Below are positions 8,543 to 16,403 of a stretch of DNA of 64,000 nucleotides, piece after piece. The notes under the pieces are model-generated. The model was not told where the DNA came from. It saw only the letters and a list, made by a program, of their open reading frames with translations, and made no database searches. The first letter of the stretch is position 1, and every line of letters starts with the position of its first letter. The position numbers and the translations under genes were made by a program. Source of the DNA: Microbacterium oxydans (GTDB taxonomy: Bacteria; Actinomycetota; Actinomycetes; Actinomycetales; Microbacteriaceae). The stretch spans positions 124,001-188,000 of the forward strand of contig NZ_JYIW01000023.1 in assembly GCF_000956525.1 (NCBI RefSeq), written 5' to 3'.

Positions 8543-8866
8543 TCAAACGTTGCTGGTCGCGAGGGTGTAGCCGGCCTCTTCCACCGCGGCCTTCACAGCA
8601 GCCGAATCAACCGGGACAGCGCTGTGGATGGTCACCCGGGAAGTGCCGCCCGCGTTGAGATCCACGGTGACCGAATCGACGCCGTCAACAGCGCTCAGCT
8701 CCTCAGTGACACTCGATGCACAATGCGAGCACGTCATCCCGTCAACAAGCACCTCCGCTGTCACTGCAGCATCATCAGGCTCAGATGTCTCCGTGTTCGA
8801 TGACGCAGCGCAGCATGCGCAACCAACATTCGCGTCCTTCAGCCCAAGCTCGATGCGATCAGACAT
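8543..8866 (-). CDS. copZ: Heavy-metal-associated domain protein, copper chaperone
   Basis: The 107-residue protein has an N-terminal Cys cluster (GCACCAASS, about 15-23) and then an HMA domain with GMTCSHCASSVTEEL, the MxCxxC copper site. It is longer than classic CopZ (about 70 residues) because of the extra Cys-containing leader. The ATG at 8866 is chosen because GAAAGG sits seven bases upstream. It lies between csoR and copB on the same strand and would deliver Cu(I) to the ATPase. Confidence 0.87.
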   Translation of the reverse strand: MSDRIELGLKDANVGCACCAASSNTETSEPDDAAVTAEVLVDGMTCSHCASSVTEELSAVDGVDSVTVDLNAGGTSRVTIHSAVPVDSAAVKAAVEEAGYTLATSNV

Positions 8867-8924
8867 GGTGTTCCCTTTCAACTAGACAGACGTGTGATCA
8901 TGAACGAACCAGGCGGGCTATCGC

Positions 8925-9179
8925 TTAGTTGGCCTCACGGACCTTCTCGGCCGCAACCTCGCCACCCTCCGCACTTGCCTCGGCGACGCAGTGACTCAGA
9001 TGGTCACTGAGCAGCGACAACGCCATGGTCTCCAGGGCCCTCGTCGCCGCGGAGACCTGCGTGAGGATGTCGATGCAGTACTTGTCCTCATCAACCATCC
9101 GGGCGATCCCACGCACCTGACCCTCAACACGGCTCAGCCGCTTGCGCAGATCCGCTTTGTTGTCGTCGTAGCCGTTCAT
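8925..9179 (-). CDS. csoR: CsoR-family copper-sensing repressor
   Basis: The 84-residue all-helical protein carries RLSRVEGQVRGIARMV at the N-terminus and the Cu(I) ligand set of CsoR: Cys in KYCIDILTQ, then His and Cys in DHLSHCV. It is the first gene of the leftward copper operon (csoR-copZ-copB-DUF6153-DUF305). Its promoter overlaps a perfect 17-bp GC-centred palindrome, so copper should release repression of itself and the operon. Confidence 0.9.
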   Translation of the reverse strand: MNGYDDNKADLRKRLSRVEGQVRGIARMVDEDKYCIDILTQVSAATRALETMALSLLSDHLSHCVAEASAEGGEVAAEKVREAN

Positions 9180-9185
9180 TCTGAC

Positions 9186-9214
9186 ATGATACCCCCTGGG
9201 GGTATACAACACAA
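9186..9214 (-). promoter_or_regulatory. csoR promoter with CsoR operator
   Basis: On the minus strand TTGTGT (-35, 9214-9209) and TATCAT (-10, 9191-9186) are separated by 17 bases. The spacer and the first -10 bases hold the palindrome ATACCCCCTGGGGGTAT (9189-9205), the G-tract palindrome typical of CsoR sites. The predicted start of transcription falls at or next to the csoR ATG (9179), implying a leaderless mRNA. Confidence 0.8.
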
Positions 9215-9515
9215 TCGAGAGATCTTCATTCCGGAACCGCGGCACAACCATGAGGCCAGCCCTGTTGCACCCTCCGATAACGATCGTTTCCGGCGGGCGC
9301 ACCGAGGTAGCCAGCCGACTGCACGACACGCCGATCGCGCATCTGCCGAAACCCCCTCCCGGGACCTGCTGCACCGAAACGGTCCGCCCGACCTTTTAGG
9401 CAGGGTGAGAGCGAACGCGACCATTGACAAGCGTCGTGAGACAACTGGAAGTTTCGGCAGCGCACCACTCGCCCGTCTTTCCGGGGATTCTCTATTTCAG
9501 TAACCGACAACTCTC
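9215..9515. other. 301-base stretch without a convincing gene
   Basis: No supported ORF. It contains GACTGCACGACACG at 9317-9330, in a ~40-base patch that recurs in the intergenic region near 61826, and sequence just before the next gene with an in-frame TAA at 9501. It may be decayed mobile or repeat DNA at the island edge. Confidence 0.4.
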
Positions 9516-10292
9516 GTGAGATCGGACAACTCGCTCCGCGAAGAGCTGAGACGGGATTTGATCTGCGCAGGCTGCGGCGCGGACGTATACTACGTTCGAC
9601 CATCCCGAAACGGACGACCTGCCTGCTTCGGGGCACGTCCGCACAATGAGCCCTGCGACTTAGCCTCCCAGGCGACCGATACGTCGACGGTCGAGAATCT
9701 CACGACAGAAGAGGAGCGTGCTGCCAAGAAGGATGGCTTCACGCTACGCGGCGCTGATGCGTCAGCGATTGGACACATCGCCCTCGATACTCCGCCTGCT
9801 GACTCCGACCGTCCCGGACGCAGCTACACCGATCGCGACGGTGCCGCCCGTGGCTCGTATCCGGGCCTCAAACTGAACCGGCTCCTGCGGCTACTCGTTA
9901 CGGTGCCGTCCTTTGGTGAGGAGAGGACAGCGCTCCACCTAGCCAACGGAACCCGCACGACGGTGCGCGACTACTGTGCGCACATGTCTCGCGTCGATCT
10001 TGAGTACCGGGATCGCGAGCGGGTGTACTGGGGCACGATTCGCTACGCGAAGGCAGTCGACGACGGAGCCTGGTTGAACACCGGCAGCAAGACAGAACCC
10101 AGCATTCGCATCAGCAATGAGATGCTCGGACGGTTGCTCGATCCCTGGGAACTCGACTCCGTAGAGGATCTTGCCGGAGCTGCGTTCGCGCTGTGGGGAA
10201 AGATCAGGCGAGGCCGCAAAGCACCCGACAAGATGCTCCGGTTCGTGGAGTCGTTGACGACATTCGCGATCATCCCGGATGAACGAATCTGA
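9516..10292 (+). CDS. Hypothetical protein with N-terminal zinc-ribbon-like motif
   Basis: The 258-residue protein starts at GTG 9516; a stop lies five codons upstream, so either this is the true start or the gene is truncated at its 5' end. CAGCGADVYYVR and the later ARPHNEPC resemble the zinc-binding N-terminus of CoiA-like or phage-type DNA-processing proteins. The rest has no motif I recognise. Its lower coding bias than the neighbouring core genes and its position between the copper operon and tRNA genes suggest a mobile-element cargo gene. Confidence 0.6.
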   Translation: MRSDNSLREELRRDLICAGCGADVYYVRPSRNGRPACFGARPHNEPCDLASQATDTSTVENLTTEEERAAKKDGFTLRGADASAIGHIALDTPPADSDRPGRSYTDRDGAARGSYPGLKLNRLLRLLVTVPSFGEERTALHLANGTRTTVRDYCAHMSRVDLEYRDRERVYWGTIRYAKAVDDGAWLNTGSKTEPSIRISNEMLGRLLDPWELDSVEDLAGAAFALWGKIRRGRKAPDKMLRFVESLTTFAIIPDERI

Positions 10293-10444
10293 GGGCGAAC
10301 CGGCACAAAACCGGCACAAGCGCCCGGAGAGCGCGTTTCGTCTCGCTTCGCTCGCCCAACGATCGGGAGTTCTGCTCGTTCAGTGCCGGGGCCGGAACAG
10401 TTCAGGGGAGCGGCTCGGAAACCGCTTCTGATCAGGGCAAAGCA
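10293..10444. other. Intergenic region with short direct repeat near tRNA-Phe
   Basis: ACCGGCACAA occurs twice, at 10299-10308 and 10310-10319, right after the hypothetical gene. No gene is seen. This is the junction between the metal-resistance block and the tRNA cluster, where an island end would lie; no integrase is visible. Confidence 0.35.
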
Positions 10445-10479
10445 AAACCCCCACCATGTTAGAAGCTAGGTGGGGGTTT
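10445..10479. terminator. Rho-independent-type terminator, probably bidirectional
   Basis: AAACCCCCACC and GGTGGGGGTTT form a perfect 11-bp stem with a 13-base loop. A and T runs at the ends allow termination on both strands, serving the leftward tRNA operon and the rightward hypothetical gene. Confidence 0.85.
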
Positions 10480-10505
10480 CTGAGGTGACTGTAATGATCA
10501 CCCTG

Positions 10506-10578
10506 TGGCTCCGACGGGCGTCGATCCCGTGACCTCACGATTTTCAGTCGTGCGCTCTACCAACTGAGCTACAGAGCC
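10506..10578 (-). tRNA. tRNA-Phe (GAA)
   Basis: 73-nt cloverleaf on the minus strand. Acceptor GGCTCTG pairs with CGGAGCC with one G-U pair, and the discriminator is A. The anticodon loop CTGAAAA gives GAA. CCA is not fully encoded. It is third in a Glu-Asp-Phe cluster; its 3' end faces the metal-resistance block. Confidence 0.95.
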
Positions 10579-10651
10579 GTGGTGCGACCGGCGAACCTGT
10601 CGCGTCCTAGACGAAGGGCCCTCTCCGAAGAAAGAGCCCGACGAACCGGAG

Positions 10652-10725
10652 CGACCCTGACGGGACTTGAACCCGCGACCTCCGCCGTGACAGGGCGGCA
10701 CGCTAACCAACTGCGCTACAGGGCC
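10652..10725 (-). tRNA. tRNA-Asp (GTC)
   Basis: 74-nt cloverleaf. Acceptor GGCCCTG pairs with CAGGGTC, discriminator G; the anticodon stem GCCGCC/GGCGG carries GTC. It lies between tRNA-Glu and tRNA-Phe on the same strand. Confidence 0.95.
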
Positions 10726-10753
10726 ATACTTGTTTTCAATTGTATCGGAAGAG

Positions 10754-10826
10754 TGACCCCAACGGGATTCGAACCCGTGCTACCGCCGTGAAAGGGCGGC
10801 GTCCTAGGCCGCTAAACGATGGGGCC
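10754..10826 (-). tRNA. tRNA-Glu (TTC)
   Basis: 73-nt cloverleaf. Acceptor GGCCCCA pairs with TGGGGTC, discriminator A; the anticodon is TTC in a CCTTTCA loop. First gene of the leftward tRNA cluster. Confidence 0.95.
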
Positions 10827-10919
10827 GGAGTCCGTCCCCTGGGGGACTTCCTTGCCGACGCTCAAGCATAAGGGATGTCTGACGCAAATCGCGAATCGAG
10901 GGCGGAGTACCGTTCCGCC

Positions 10920-10963
10920 GGGCGTGTTCCGGGCGTGTTCCGGGCGTGTTCCGGGCGTGTTTC
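10920..10963. repeat. Four tandem copies of an 11-bp unit
   Basis: GGGCGTGTTCC is repeated head to tail at 10920, 10931, 10942 and 10953 (last copy with one change). It lies in the 244-base gap between tRNA-Glu and the M23 peptidase gene, about 110 bases before its start codon. No gene is seen in this gap. Confidence 0.9.
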
Positions 10964-11070
10964 GGCCGGCGACGGGGGCCCCGCGGGGCCGCTTGCAGTG
11001 CAATCCACCCTGTTGCTCATGTGAATGTTGTTGTTAGTGTGGCATTTGTGAAACTGCCGGAAGGGGCCGT

Positions 11071-12474
11071 GTGAACGACCAGATCGCGTCGGATGCAGCT
11101 GCAGCGGCATCCGCGGAGTGCGGGTGCGCACCGACCCCGACCGAGAGCCGTGCCTTCCAGAGGAGTGGCATCACCCGTCGTGGAGCCCTCGGGCTCGGCG
11201 CCCTGAGCGTCGTCGCGCTGAGTGCCTTCGGCGTCAGTTCCGGCGTCTCCGCCGCCTACGCAGCCTCGTACCCCAGCTGGGACGACGTGCAGCGGGCGAA
11301 GGGCAACGAAGCGGCGAAGGCCGCAGAGGTCACCCGCATCGAGGGCCTCATCCAGTCGCTGACCCAGAAGGTCGCCGAGACCCAGGCAGCCGCCGAGGTC
11401 GCCTCCAACGAGTTCTACGAAGCGCAGCAGACGTTCTTCGCAGCCATCGCGCGTGCTGACGACCTGCAGGCCAAGGCAGATGAGCAGGCCGGCCTCGCCA
11501 CCGAGTCGGCGCGCAAGGCGGGCCAGGTCGCAGCCCAGCTCTATCGCAACGGTGGCGACGACACCTCGCTCGAGCTGTTCTTCGCCGGTTCCGCGAACAA
11601 TGCCGACGAGCTGCTCTCGCGCCTCGGCACGATGGACAAGCTCTTCGAGTACAACCAGTCGGTCTACGACGACGCGGTCGCCGCCCGCAACTCCGCGCAG
11701 TCGCTCAGCGATCAGGCCGTCGTCGCACGCGCCGAGCGCGACCGTCTGCAGCAGATCGCGGAGCAGAAGATGGTCGCCGCGCAGCAGGCAGCGGATGCCG
11801 CGCAGGCAGCGCTCGACGAGCAGTCGGCCAACCTCGCCACCATGCAGGCGCAGCTCGCCGCCCTCAAGGACACCACCGCGACCACGGTCGCCGGCTACCA
11901 GGAGGGCGTGCGCGTCGCTGAAGAGGAGCGCAAGCGCCGGGAGGCAGCCGCCGCAGCCGAGGCAGCGCGCGCAGCCGCGGCCGCAGCAGCAGCCAACAAC
12001 AACAACAACGGCGGCGGAGGTGGTGGCGGCGGCGGCGGCGGCGGTTCAGCCGGATCCGACGGTTGGGTGCGTCCGCACGGCGGCTCGCGCAGCTCCGGCT
12101 ACGGCCCCCGCTCGCAGCAGTGCAACTCGAACGGATGCTCGTCGAGCTGGCACTACGGCATCGACCTCGCCAACGGATGCGGTGCGGCGATCTACGCCGC
12201 GCACTCCGGCACGGTGGACGCAGCGTTCTACAACGGCGGCTACGGCAACTATGTCCGCATCCAGCACGGCGGGGGCATCGCCACCGGGTACGCGCACATC
12301 AAGCAGGGCGGGTTCGCCGTGCGCAGCGGCCAGTGGGTCAACGCCGGACAGGTCATCGCGTACGCGGGCAACACCGGCGGATCGTTCGGCTGCCACCTCC
12401 ACTACGAGGTGTACATCAACGGGCGGTACACCAACCCCGCAGACTTCATGGCTGCGCGCGGCATCTCCATCTGA
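11071..12474 (+). CDS. Secreted M23-family metallopeptidase with coiled coil
   Basis: The 467-residue protein has a twin-arginine-like signal (ITRRGALGLGALSVVAL, RR at 36-37). A long coiled coil (about 75-290, Ala/Glu/Gln-rich) follows, then a low-complexity linker of poly-Ala, five Asn and a run of Gly, then a C-terminal LytM/M23 domain with HYGIDLA (HxxxD) and HLHYE (HxH) zinc ligands and several Cys. The layout resembles actinobacterial cell-wall hydrolases that cut or remodel peptidoglycan at division. The start is GTG at 11071 with GGAAGGGG upstream. Extra Cys pairs in the catalytic domain suggest disulfides outside the cell. Confidence 0.9.
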   Translation: MNDQIASDAAAAASAECGCAPTPTESRAFQRSGITRRGALGLGALSVVALSAFGVSSGVSAAYAASYPSWDDVQRAKGNEAAKAAEVTRIEGLIQSLTQKVAETQAAAEVASNEFYEAQQTFFAAIARADDLQAKADEQAGLATESARKAGQVAAQLYRNGGDDTSLELFFAGSANNADELLSRLGTMDKLFEYNQSVYDDAVAARNSAQSLSDQAVVARAERDRLQQIAEQKMVAAQQAADAAQAALDEQSANLATMQAQLAALKDTTATTVAGYQEGVRVAEEERKRREAAAAAEAARAAAAAAAANNNNNGGGGGGGGGGGGSAGSDGWVRPHGGSRSSGYGPRSQQCNSNGCSSSWHYGIDLANGCGAAIYAAHSGTVDAAFYNGGYGNYVRIQHGGGIATGYAHIKQGGFAVRSGQWVNAGQVIAYAGNTGGSFGCHLHYEVYINGRYTNPADFMAARGISI

Positions 12475-12497
12475 GCATCCGTCCCCTGAGACGAAGA

Positions 12498-12532
12498 AGA
12501 CCCCCGGGCCCGCTGAGCGGCACCGGGGGTCT
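12498..12532 (+). terminator. Rho-independent terminator after the M23 gene
   Basis: AGACCCCCGG and CCGGGGGTCT pair over 10 bp, followed by TTTC, 24 bases after the stop codon. Confidence 0.85.
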
Positions 12533-12535
12533 TTC

Positions 12536-12606
12536 GCTTCGACAGGCTCAGCGACCCAGGAGGGGCGGCTCAGCGACCCAGAGGGGGGCTGACCCGCGCC
12601 CAGGAG
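12536..12606. repeat. 21-bp minisatellite, locus 1
   Basis: The seed CTTCGACAGGCTCAGCGACC begins at 12537 and is followed by a second GGCTCAGCGACCCA unit (12567) and a degraded third. It lies between the M23 terminator and the 3' end of ppa. Confidence 0.8.
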
Positions 12607-12631
12607 GGGGCGTGTCAGTGAGGGAGAGGGG

Positions 12632-13123
12632 TCAGTGGCCCTGCTCGGTCGCGCGGACGATCGCCTCGTCGAGGATGCGCTGCGCTTCGGCGGCGTTGCC
12701 CCACTCGTCGACCTTGACCCACTTGTTGGGCTCGAGGTCCTTGTAGTGCTCGAAGAAGTGCGAGATCTCCTTCTTCGTGTACTCGGCGATGTCGTCGATG
12801 TCCTGGATGTGGGCCCAACGCGGGTCCTTCGCGAGCACGGCGACGAGCTTGTCGTCTCCGCCGGCCTCGTCGCTCATCTTCAGCACTGCGACCGGACGCA
12901 CCTCGACGACGACGCCGGGGTAGATGGCCTGGTCGAGCAGCACGAGCACGTCGAGCGGGTCGCCGTCCTCGCCGAGCGTGTTGTCGAAGTAGCCGTAGTC
13001 GGCCGGGTAGCCGAAGGTCGTGTAGAGCACGCGGTCGAGGTGCACTCGTCCGGTCTCGTGGTCGACCTCGTACTTCACGCGGCTGCCGCGCGGGATCTCG
13101 ATGACGGCGTCGTGTGCGCCCAT
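12632..13123 (-). CDS. ppa: Inorganic pyrophosphatase (family I)
   Basis: The 163-residue cytoplasmic enzyme hydrolyses pyrophosphate. It contains EIPRGSRVKYEVD, GYPADYGYFDNT and DGDPLDVLVL, the Mg-binding Asp cluster of family I PPases, at normal bacterial length. It is read leftward, alone, ending against the minisatellite downstream of the M23 gene. Confidence 0.96.
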   Translation of the reverse strand: MGAHDAVIEIPRGSRVKYEVDHETGRVHLDRVLYTTFGYPADYGYFDNTLGEDGDPLDVLVLLDQAIYPGVVVEVRPVAVLKMSDEAGGDDKLVAVLAKDPRWAHIQDIDDIAEYTKKEISHFFEHYKDLEPNKWVKVDEWGNAAEAQRILDEAIVRATEQGH

Positions 13124-13163
13124 GCGTGTGCTCCTCAGGAAAAGTTCGGTTGGATGCCGCGGA

Positions 13164-13796
13164 CTAGCCTACTCGGCGGTGCAGCACCCGATTCAGCAGG
13201 CGGCTGAGCGGATCGCTCAGGAGCAGCAGGAGCAGAGCAGAGTAGCCGTGCGGCGATGTCAGCGCGGCAATCGCCAACGCGATCAGGAACAGGAGGATGG
13301 CGGCGAGGTCACCGATCGCACCGGCGCGAATCGTGTCCGCCGAGGTGGTGGAGAGGTCGGGATGCCGCGACAGATACAACCACCCGGCGAGGGTCGTCAC
13401 CTGCGTCATGATGAGCGTGCCGATGTAGACGACCGGCTGCAGCGCATCCGTGTCCATCTGACCGATCATCGCCGTGGGCACCGGCAGCCAGACGATCGTG
13501 GCCATCCACGCGACGTTGATCCACAGCAGCCACGGCGTGATCCACTCCACATCGCGGTACTGCCGGTGGTGCCCCATCCAGAAGGTCGCGATGAGCAGGA
13601 AGCTGAGTCCGAAGCTGAGCAGCTGTCCTGCATGCTCCGCCAGGAAGTCGGCTGTGCTGATCCTGCTGGATGCCGCCTCCGACACCGATTCCATCAGCGG
13701 CAGGATGAGCAGCGTCATCGCGATCGCCACCACCGCATCGACGAACGCCTTGAAGCGTTCGGGCTTGAAGTGCTGGGGACTCTTCGGATCTGCCAC
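13164..13796 (-). CDS. TMEM175/DUF1211-family membrane protein
   Basis: The 210-residue protein has six hydrophobic segments and the N-terminal pattern ERFKAFVDAVVAIAMTLLIL, corresponding to the (F)SDGVxAIxxTLLxL pore helix of TMEM175-like potassium channels. FVDAVVA replaces the usual FSDGVFA, so ion selectivity is uncertain. It lies 40 bases upstream of ppa on the same strand and divergent from tilS. Confidence 0.8.
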   Translation of the reverse strand: MADPKSPQHFKPERFKAFVDAVVAIAMTLLILPLMESVSEAASSRISTADFLAEHAGQLLSFGLSFLLIATFWMGHHRQYRDVEWITPWLLWINVAWMATIVWLPVPTAMIGQMDTDALQPVVYIGTLIMTQVTTLAGWLYLSRHPDLSTTSADTIRAGAIGDLAAILLFLIALAIAALTSPHGYSALLLLLLSDPLSRLLNRVLHRRVG

Positions 13797-13872
13797 GGCG
13801 CAAGACTAAGGCGCGTCGGCACCCGCGCGCGAGCGGTCCGCGGGAACGCGGCGGGTGTTCTAGCGTGGGACC

Positions 13873-14862
13873 GTGCCATCGCTCTCACCCGCCATCGCCG
13901 AGATCCGCCTCGCAGTGCGCACCGCGCTCGCCGACCTGCCGGAGGGATCGACGGTCATCGTCGCCCTGTCAGGGGGAGCGGACTCGCTCGCGCTCGCCGC
14001 AGCGACCGCGTTCGAGGCATCTCGGCTCGGCTTGACCGTGGCATCCGTCACGATCGATCACGGCCTGCAGGAAGCATCGGCCGAGGTGGCAGCCCGCGCG
14101 GCCGACAGTGCGAAGGCGCTCGGGCTCGACGCGCTCGTGGTGCGGGTCGACGTCGACGGCGCGGGTGGTCCGGAGGCCGCCGCCAGGGAAGCCAGATACC
14201 GGGTGCTTCGGGATGCCGCTGCGGATGCCGGAGCATCCGCTGTGCTGCTCGGGCACACGCTCGACGATCAGGCGGAGACCGTGCTCCTCGGACTCGCCCG
14301 CGGGTCGGGGGCGGCGAGCCTGCAGGGCATGTCGCCGGCGCGGGAGGACGAAGAAGGCACCCGATGGCTGCGCCCCCTGCTCGGTGTGCGCCGCGAGACC
14401 ACGAGGGCGTTCTGCGCAGCATCCGATCTCCAGCCCTGGGAGGACCCGCACAATCAGGACGCCCGCTTCGCCAGGGTCCGTGCGCGCAACTCCGTGCTGC
14501 CGGTGCTGGAGGCCGAGCTCGGCCCCGGCATCGCCGAGGCACTCGCTCGCACGGCTGAGCAGCTCCGAGAGGACACCGAGGCGTTCGACGAGATGATCCA
14601 CGAGACGATCGAGGACATCGTCGAGCACGCCGAAGCCGGCATCTCGGTCAGCGTCGCCGCGCTCGCCGCGAACCCGGCCGCACTCCGCAACCGGATCATC
14701 CGACTCGTGGTCGACAGCGAGTTCGGGGTCAGCCTCACCCGCACCCAGACGGTGGAGGTCGCACGCCTCGTCACCGACTGGTCAGGGCAGGGGCCGATCG
14801 ACCTGCCGGGATGCTCAGCCGTCCGCCGAGGCGGGCAGCTCGTGTTCGCGGCGCGCGACTGA
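13873..14862 (+). CDS. tilS: tRNA(Ile)-lysidine synthetase
   Basis: The 329-residue protein has the PP-loop VIVALSGGADSLAL (about 33-46) for ATP binding, GHTLDDQAETVLLGL near 137, and ARNSVLPVLEAELGP. It modifies C34 of the CAU anticodon tRNA-Ile so that AUA is read. It is shorter than E. coli TilS, lacking the C-terminal domain, as usual in actinobacteria. In many actinobacteria tilS precedes hpt and ftsH; here a leftward DUF937 gene intervenes. Confidence 0.94.
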   Translation: MPSLSPAIAEIRLAVRTALADLPEGSTVIVALSGGADSLALAAATAFEASRLGLTVASVTIDHGLQEASAEVAARAADSAKALGLDALVVRVDVDGAGGPEAAAREARYRVLRDAAADAGASAVLLGHTLDDQAETVLLGLARGSGAASLQGMSPAREDEEGTRWLRPLLGVRRETTRAFCAASDLQPWEDPHNQDARFARVRARNSVLPVLEAELGPGIAEALARTAEQLREDTEAFDEMIHETIEDIVEHAEAGISVSVAALAANPAALRNRIIRLVVDSEFGVSLTRTQTVEVARLVTDWSGQGPIDLPGCSAVRRGGQLVFAARD

Positions 14863-14906
14863 CCGGGGCCGCGCGTTCTTGCGCGGCGACCCGGTGTGCG
14901 CCGCGG

Positions 14907-15497
14907 CTACTTCTTGCCGCCGAGGAGCCCGCCGAGCAGTCCGCCGAGGTCGATGCCGCCGCCCTTGCCGCCGCCGAGCAGACCGCCGAGCACGTCGCCG
15001 ATCCCGCCACCGCCAGAACCGCTGCTGTTCCCGCCGCCGAGGATGCCGCCGATCAGGTCGCCGATGCCGCCCGACTCCTGCTGCGATCCGGCATCCGCCT
15101 TCTCGGTCTTGCCCTTGTTCGCGTTCGCGATCAGACCCATCACGATGGGGGCGAGAATGGGGAGGAGCTTGCCGAAGTCGATGCCCGCTGTCGCCTTCGA
15201 CTCCGTGAGCGTGGCCGTGACCTCCTTCTCCTTCGCCCCGAGGATGTGCGAGACGATCTTGCCGCCGTCGGCCTGATCGATGTCGTCGACCTTCGCCGCC
15301 CCGGTCTTTCCCTCGTGCTTCTTCAGCGCGTTCTGGATCGCGGCGGAACCCGACTCGGTCTCGGCGTTCTTGGCGAGTCCGCCCAGCAGCACCGCACCGC
15401 CCTGCTCGACCGCAGCCTTGGCGACGTCATGGGAGACGCCGAGCTTCGCTGCGATGTCATCGATCGGCACCTGCGTGAGGATGTCGTCAAGAGCCAT
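14907..15497 (-). CDS. DUF937 domain protein with Gly-rich tail
   Basis: The 196-residue protein begins MALDDILTQVPIDDIAAKLG. It has the repetitive helical DUF937/YidB-like region (QGGAVLLGGLAKN, SHILGAKEKEV, GKLLPILAPIVMGLIAN). It ends in about 60 residues of Gly-Gly-Leu-Leu repeats and Lys-Lys. Start at 15497 has GGAAA upstream on the minus strand. The gene sits on the opposite strand between tilS and hpt. Cellular role unknown. Confidence 0.8.
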   Translation of the reverse strand: MALDDILTQVPIDDIAAKLGVSHDVAKAAVEQGGAVLLGGLAKNAETESGSAAIQNALKKHEGKTGAAKVDDIDQADGGKIVSHILGAKEKEVTATLTESKATAGIDFGKLLPILAPIVMGLIANANKGKTEKADAGSQQESGGIGDLIGGILGGGNSSGSGGGGIGDVLGGLLGGGKGGGIDLGGLLGGLLGGKK

Positions 15498-15633
15498 GGT
15501 GTTTCCTTCCGTCGGTGGGCGCGAGCCCGTGTCACCGCTCAGAGTAGTGCGGATGCCGCGGTGCGGGGAGTGCGCCTCGGCGATGCACGGCACCTGGGAC
15601 GGAGCATCCGATCGCGTCGCCTAAAATCGGTCT

Positions 15634-16185
15634 ATGCGCGCCTCGGAAATCCAGGATGACCTTGCCCAGATCCTCGTCACCGAGGAGGAGATCCTCGCCA
15701 AGCTCGATGAGCTGGCGACGCAGGTCGCCGCGGACTACGAGGGCAAGGACCTGCTCCTGGTCGGCGTGCTCAAGGGGGCGGTCATGGTGATGGCCGACTT
15801 CGCTCGCGCGCTGCCCTTCCACGCCCCGATGGACTGGATGGCTGTATCGAGCTACGGCGCGAGCACGAAGTCCAGCGGTGTCGTGCAGATCCGCAAAGAC
15901 CTCGACAGCGACCTGAACGGCAAGCACGTGCTGATCGTCGAGGACATCATCGACTCCGGTCTGACGCTCAGCTGGCTGCTGGAGAACTTCGGAACCCGCG
16001 GCGCCGAGTCCGTCGAGGTGCTGGCGCTGCTGCGCAAGCCCGAGGCGGCCAAGGTCGAGATCGACTGCCGCTACGTCGGCTTCGACATCCCGACCGACTT
16101 CGTGGTCGGCTACGGCCTCGACTACAACGAGCGCTACCGCAACCTGCGCGACGTCGCGGTGCTCGCGCCGCACGTCTACTCCTGA
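15634..16185 (+). CDS. hpt: Hypoxanthine phosphoribosyltransferase
   Basis: The 183-residue purine salvage enzyme has LLVGVLKGAVMVMADFARAL near the N-terminus and the PRPP motif VLIVEDIIDSGLTLSWL near 105-120, with VGFDIPTDFVVGYGLDY at the C-terminus. Length and motifs are normal. It is followed by a minisatellite and then ftsH. Confidence 0.95.
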   Translation: MRASEIQDDLAQILVTEEEILAKLDELATQVAADYEGKDLLLVGVLKGAVMVMADFARALPFHAPMDWMAVSSYGASTKSSGVVQIRKDLDSDLNGKHVLIVEDIIDSGLTLSWLLENFGTRGAESVEVLALLRKPEAAKVEIDCRYVGFDIPTDFVVGYGLDYNERYRNLRDVAVLAPHVYS

Positions 16186-16186
16186 C

Positions 16187-16333
16187 GCTTCGACAGGCTC
16201 AGCGACCCAGGGTTCGGCTCAGCGACCCAAGGGTTGGGCTCAGAGGCCCAGGGGTTGGGCTCAGTGACCCGAGGGTTGGGATCATGGGCTCAGGGTGGGG
16301 CTCAGTGACCCGAGGGTTGGGATCAGGGAGCCC
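16187..16333. repeat. 21-bp minisatellite, locus 2
   Basis: The seed CTTCGACAGGCTCAGCGACC (from 16188) begins two bases after the hpt stop and is followed by about six degenerate units of the form GGCTCAGnGACCCnAGGGTTG to about 16333. The 218-base gap to ftsH holds no gene. Confidence 0.85.
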
Positions 16334-16403
16334 CGGGCGAGCGATACGCCGTGGGTGAACGCACAGCGCCCCCCTAGGACGCTCGCGATACGCTGATCCG
16401 ATC

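Noticed and set aside
9226..9636. Leftward frame across the gap upstream of csoR
   Set aside because: Overlaps the start of the better-supported gene at 9516 and the repeat patch; no protein motif.
10920..10963. Possible CRISPR array
   Set aside because: The 11-bp units are adjacent with no spacers and there are no cas genes.
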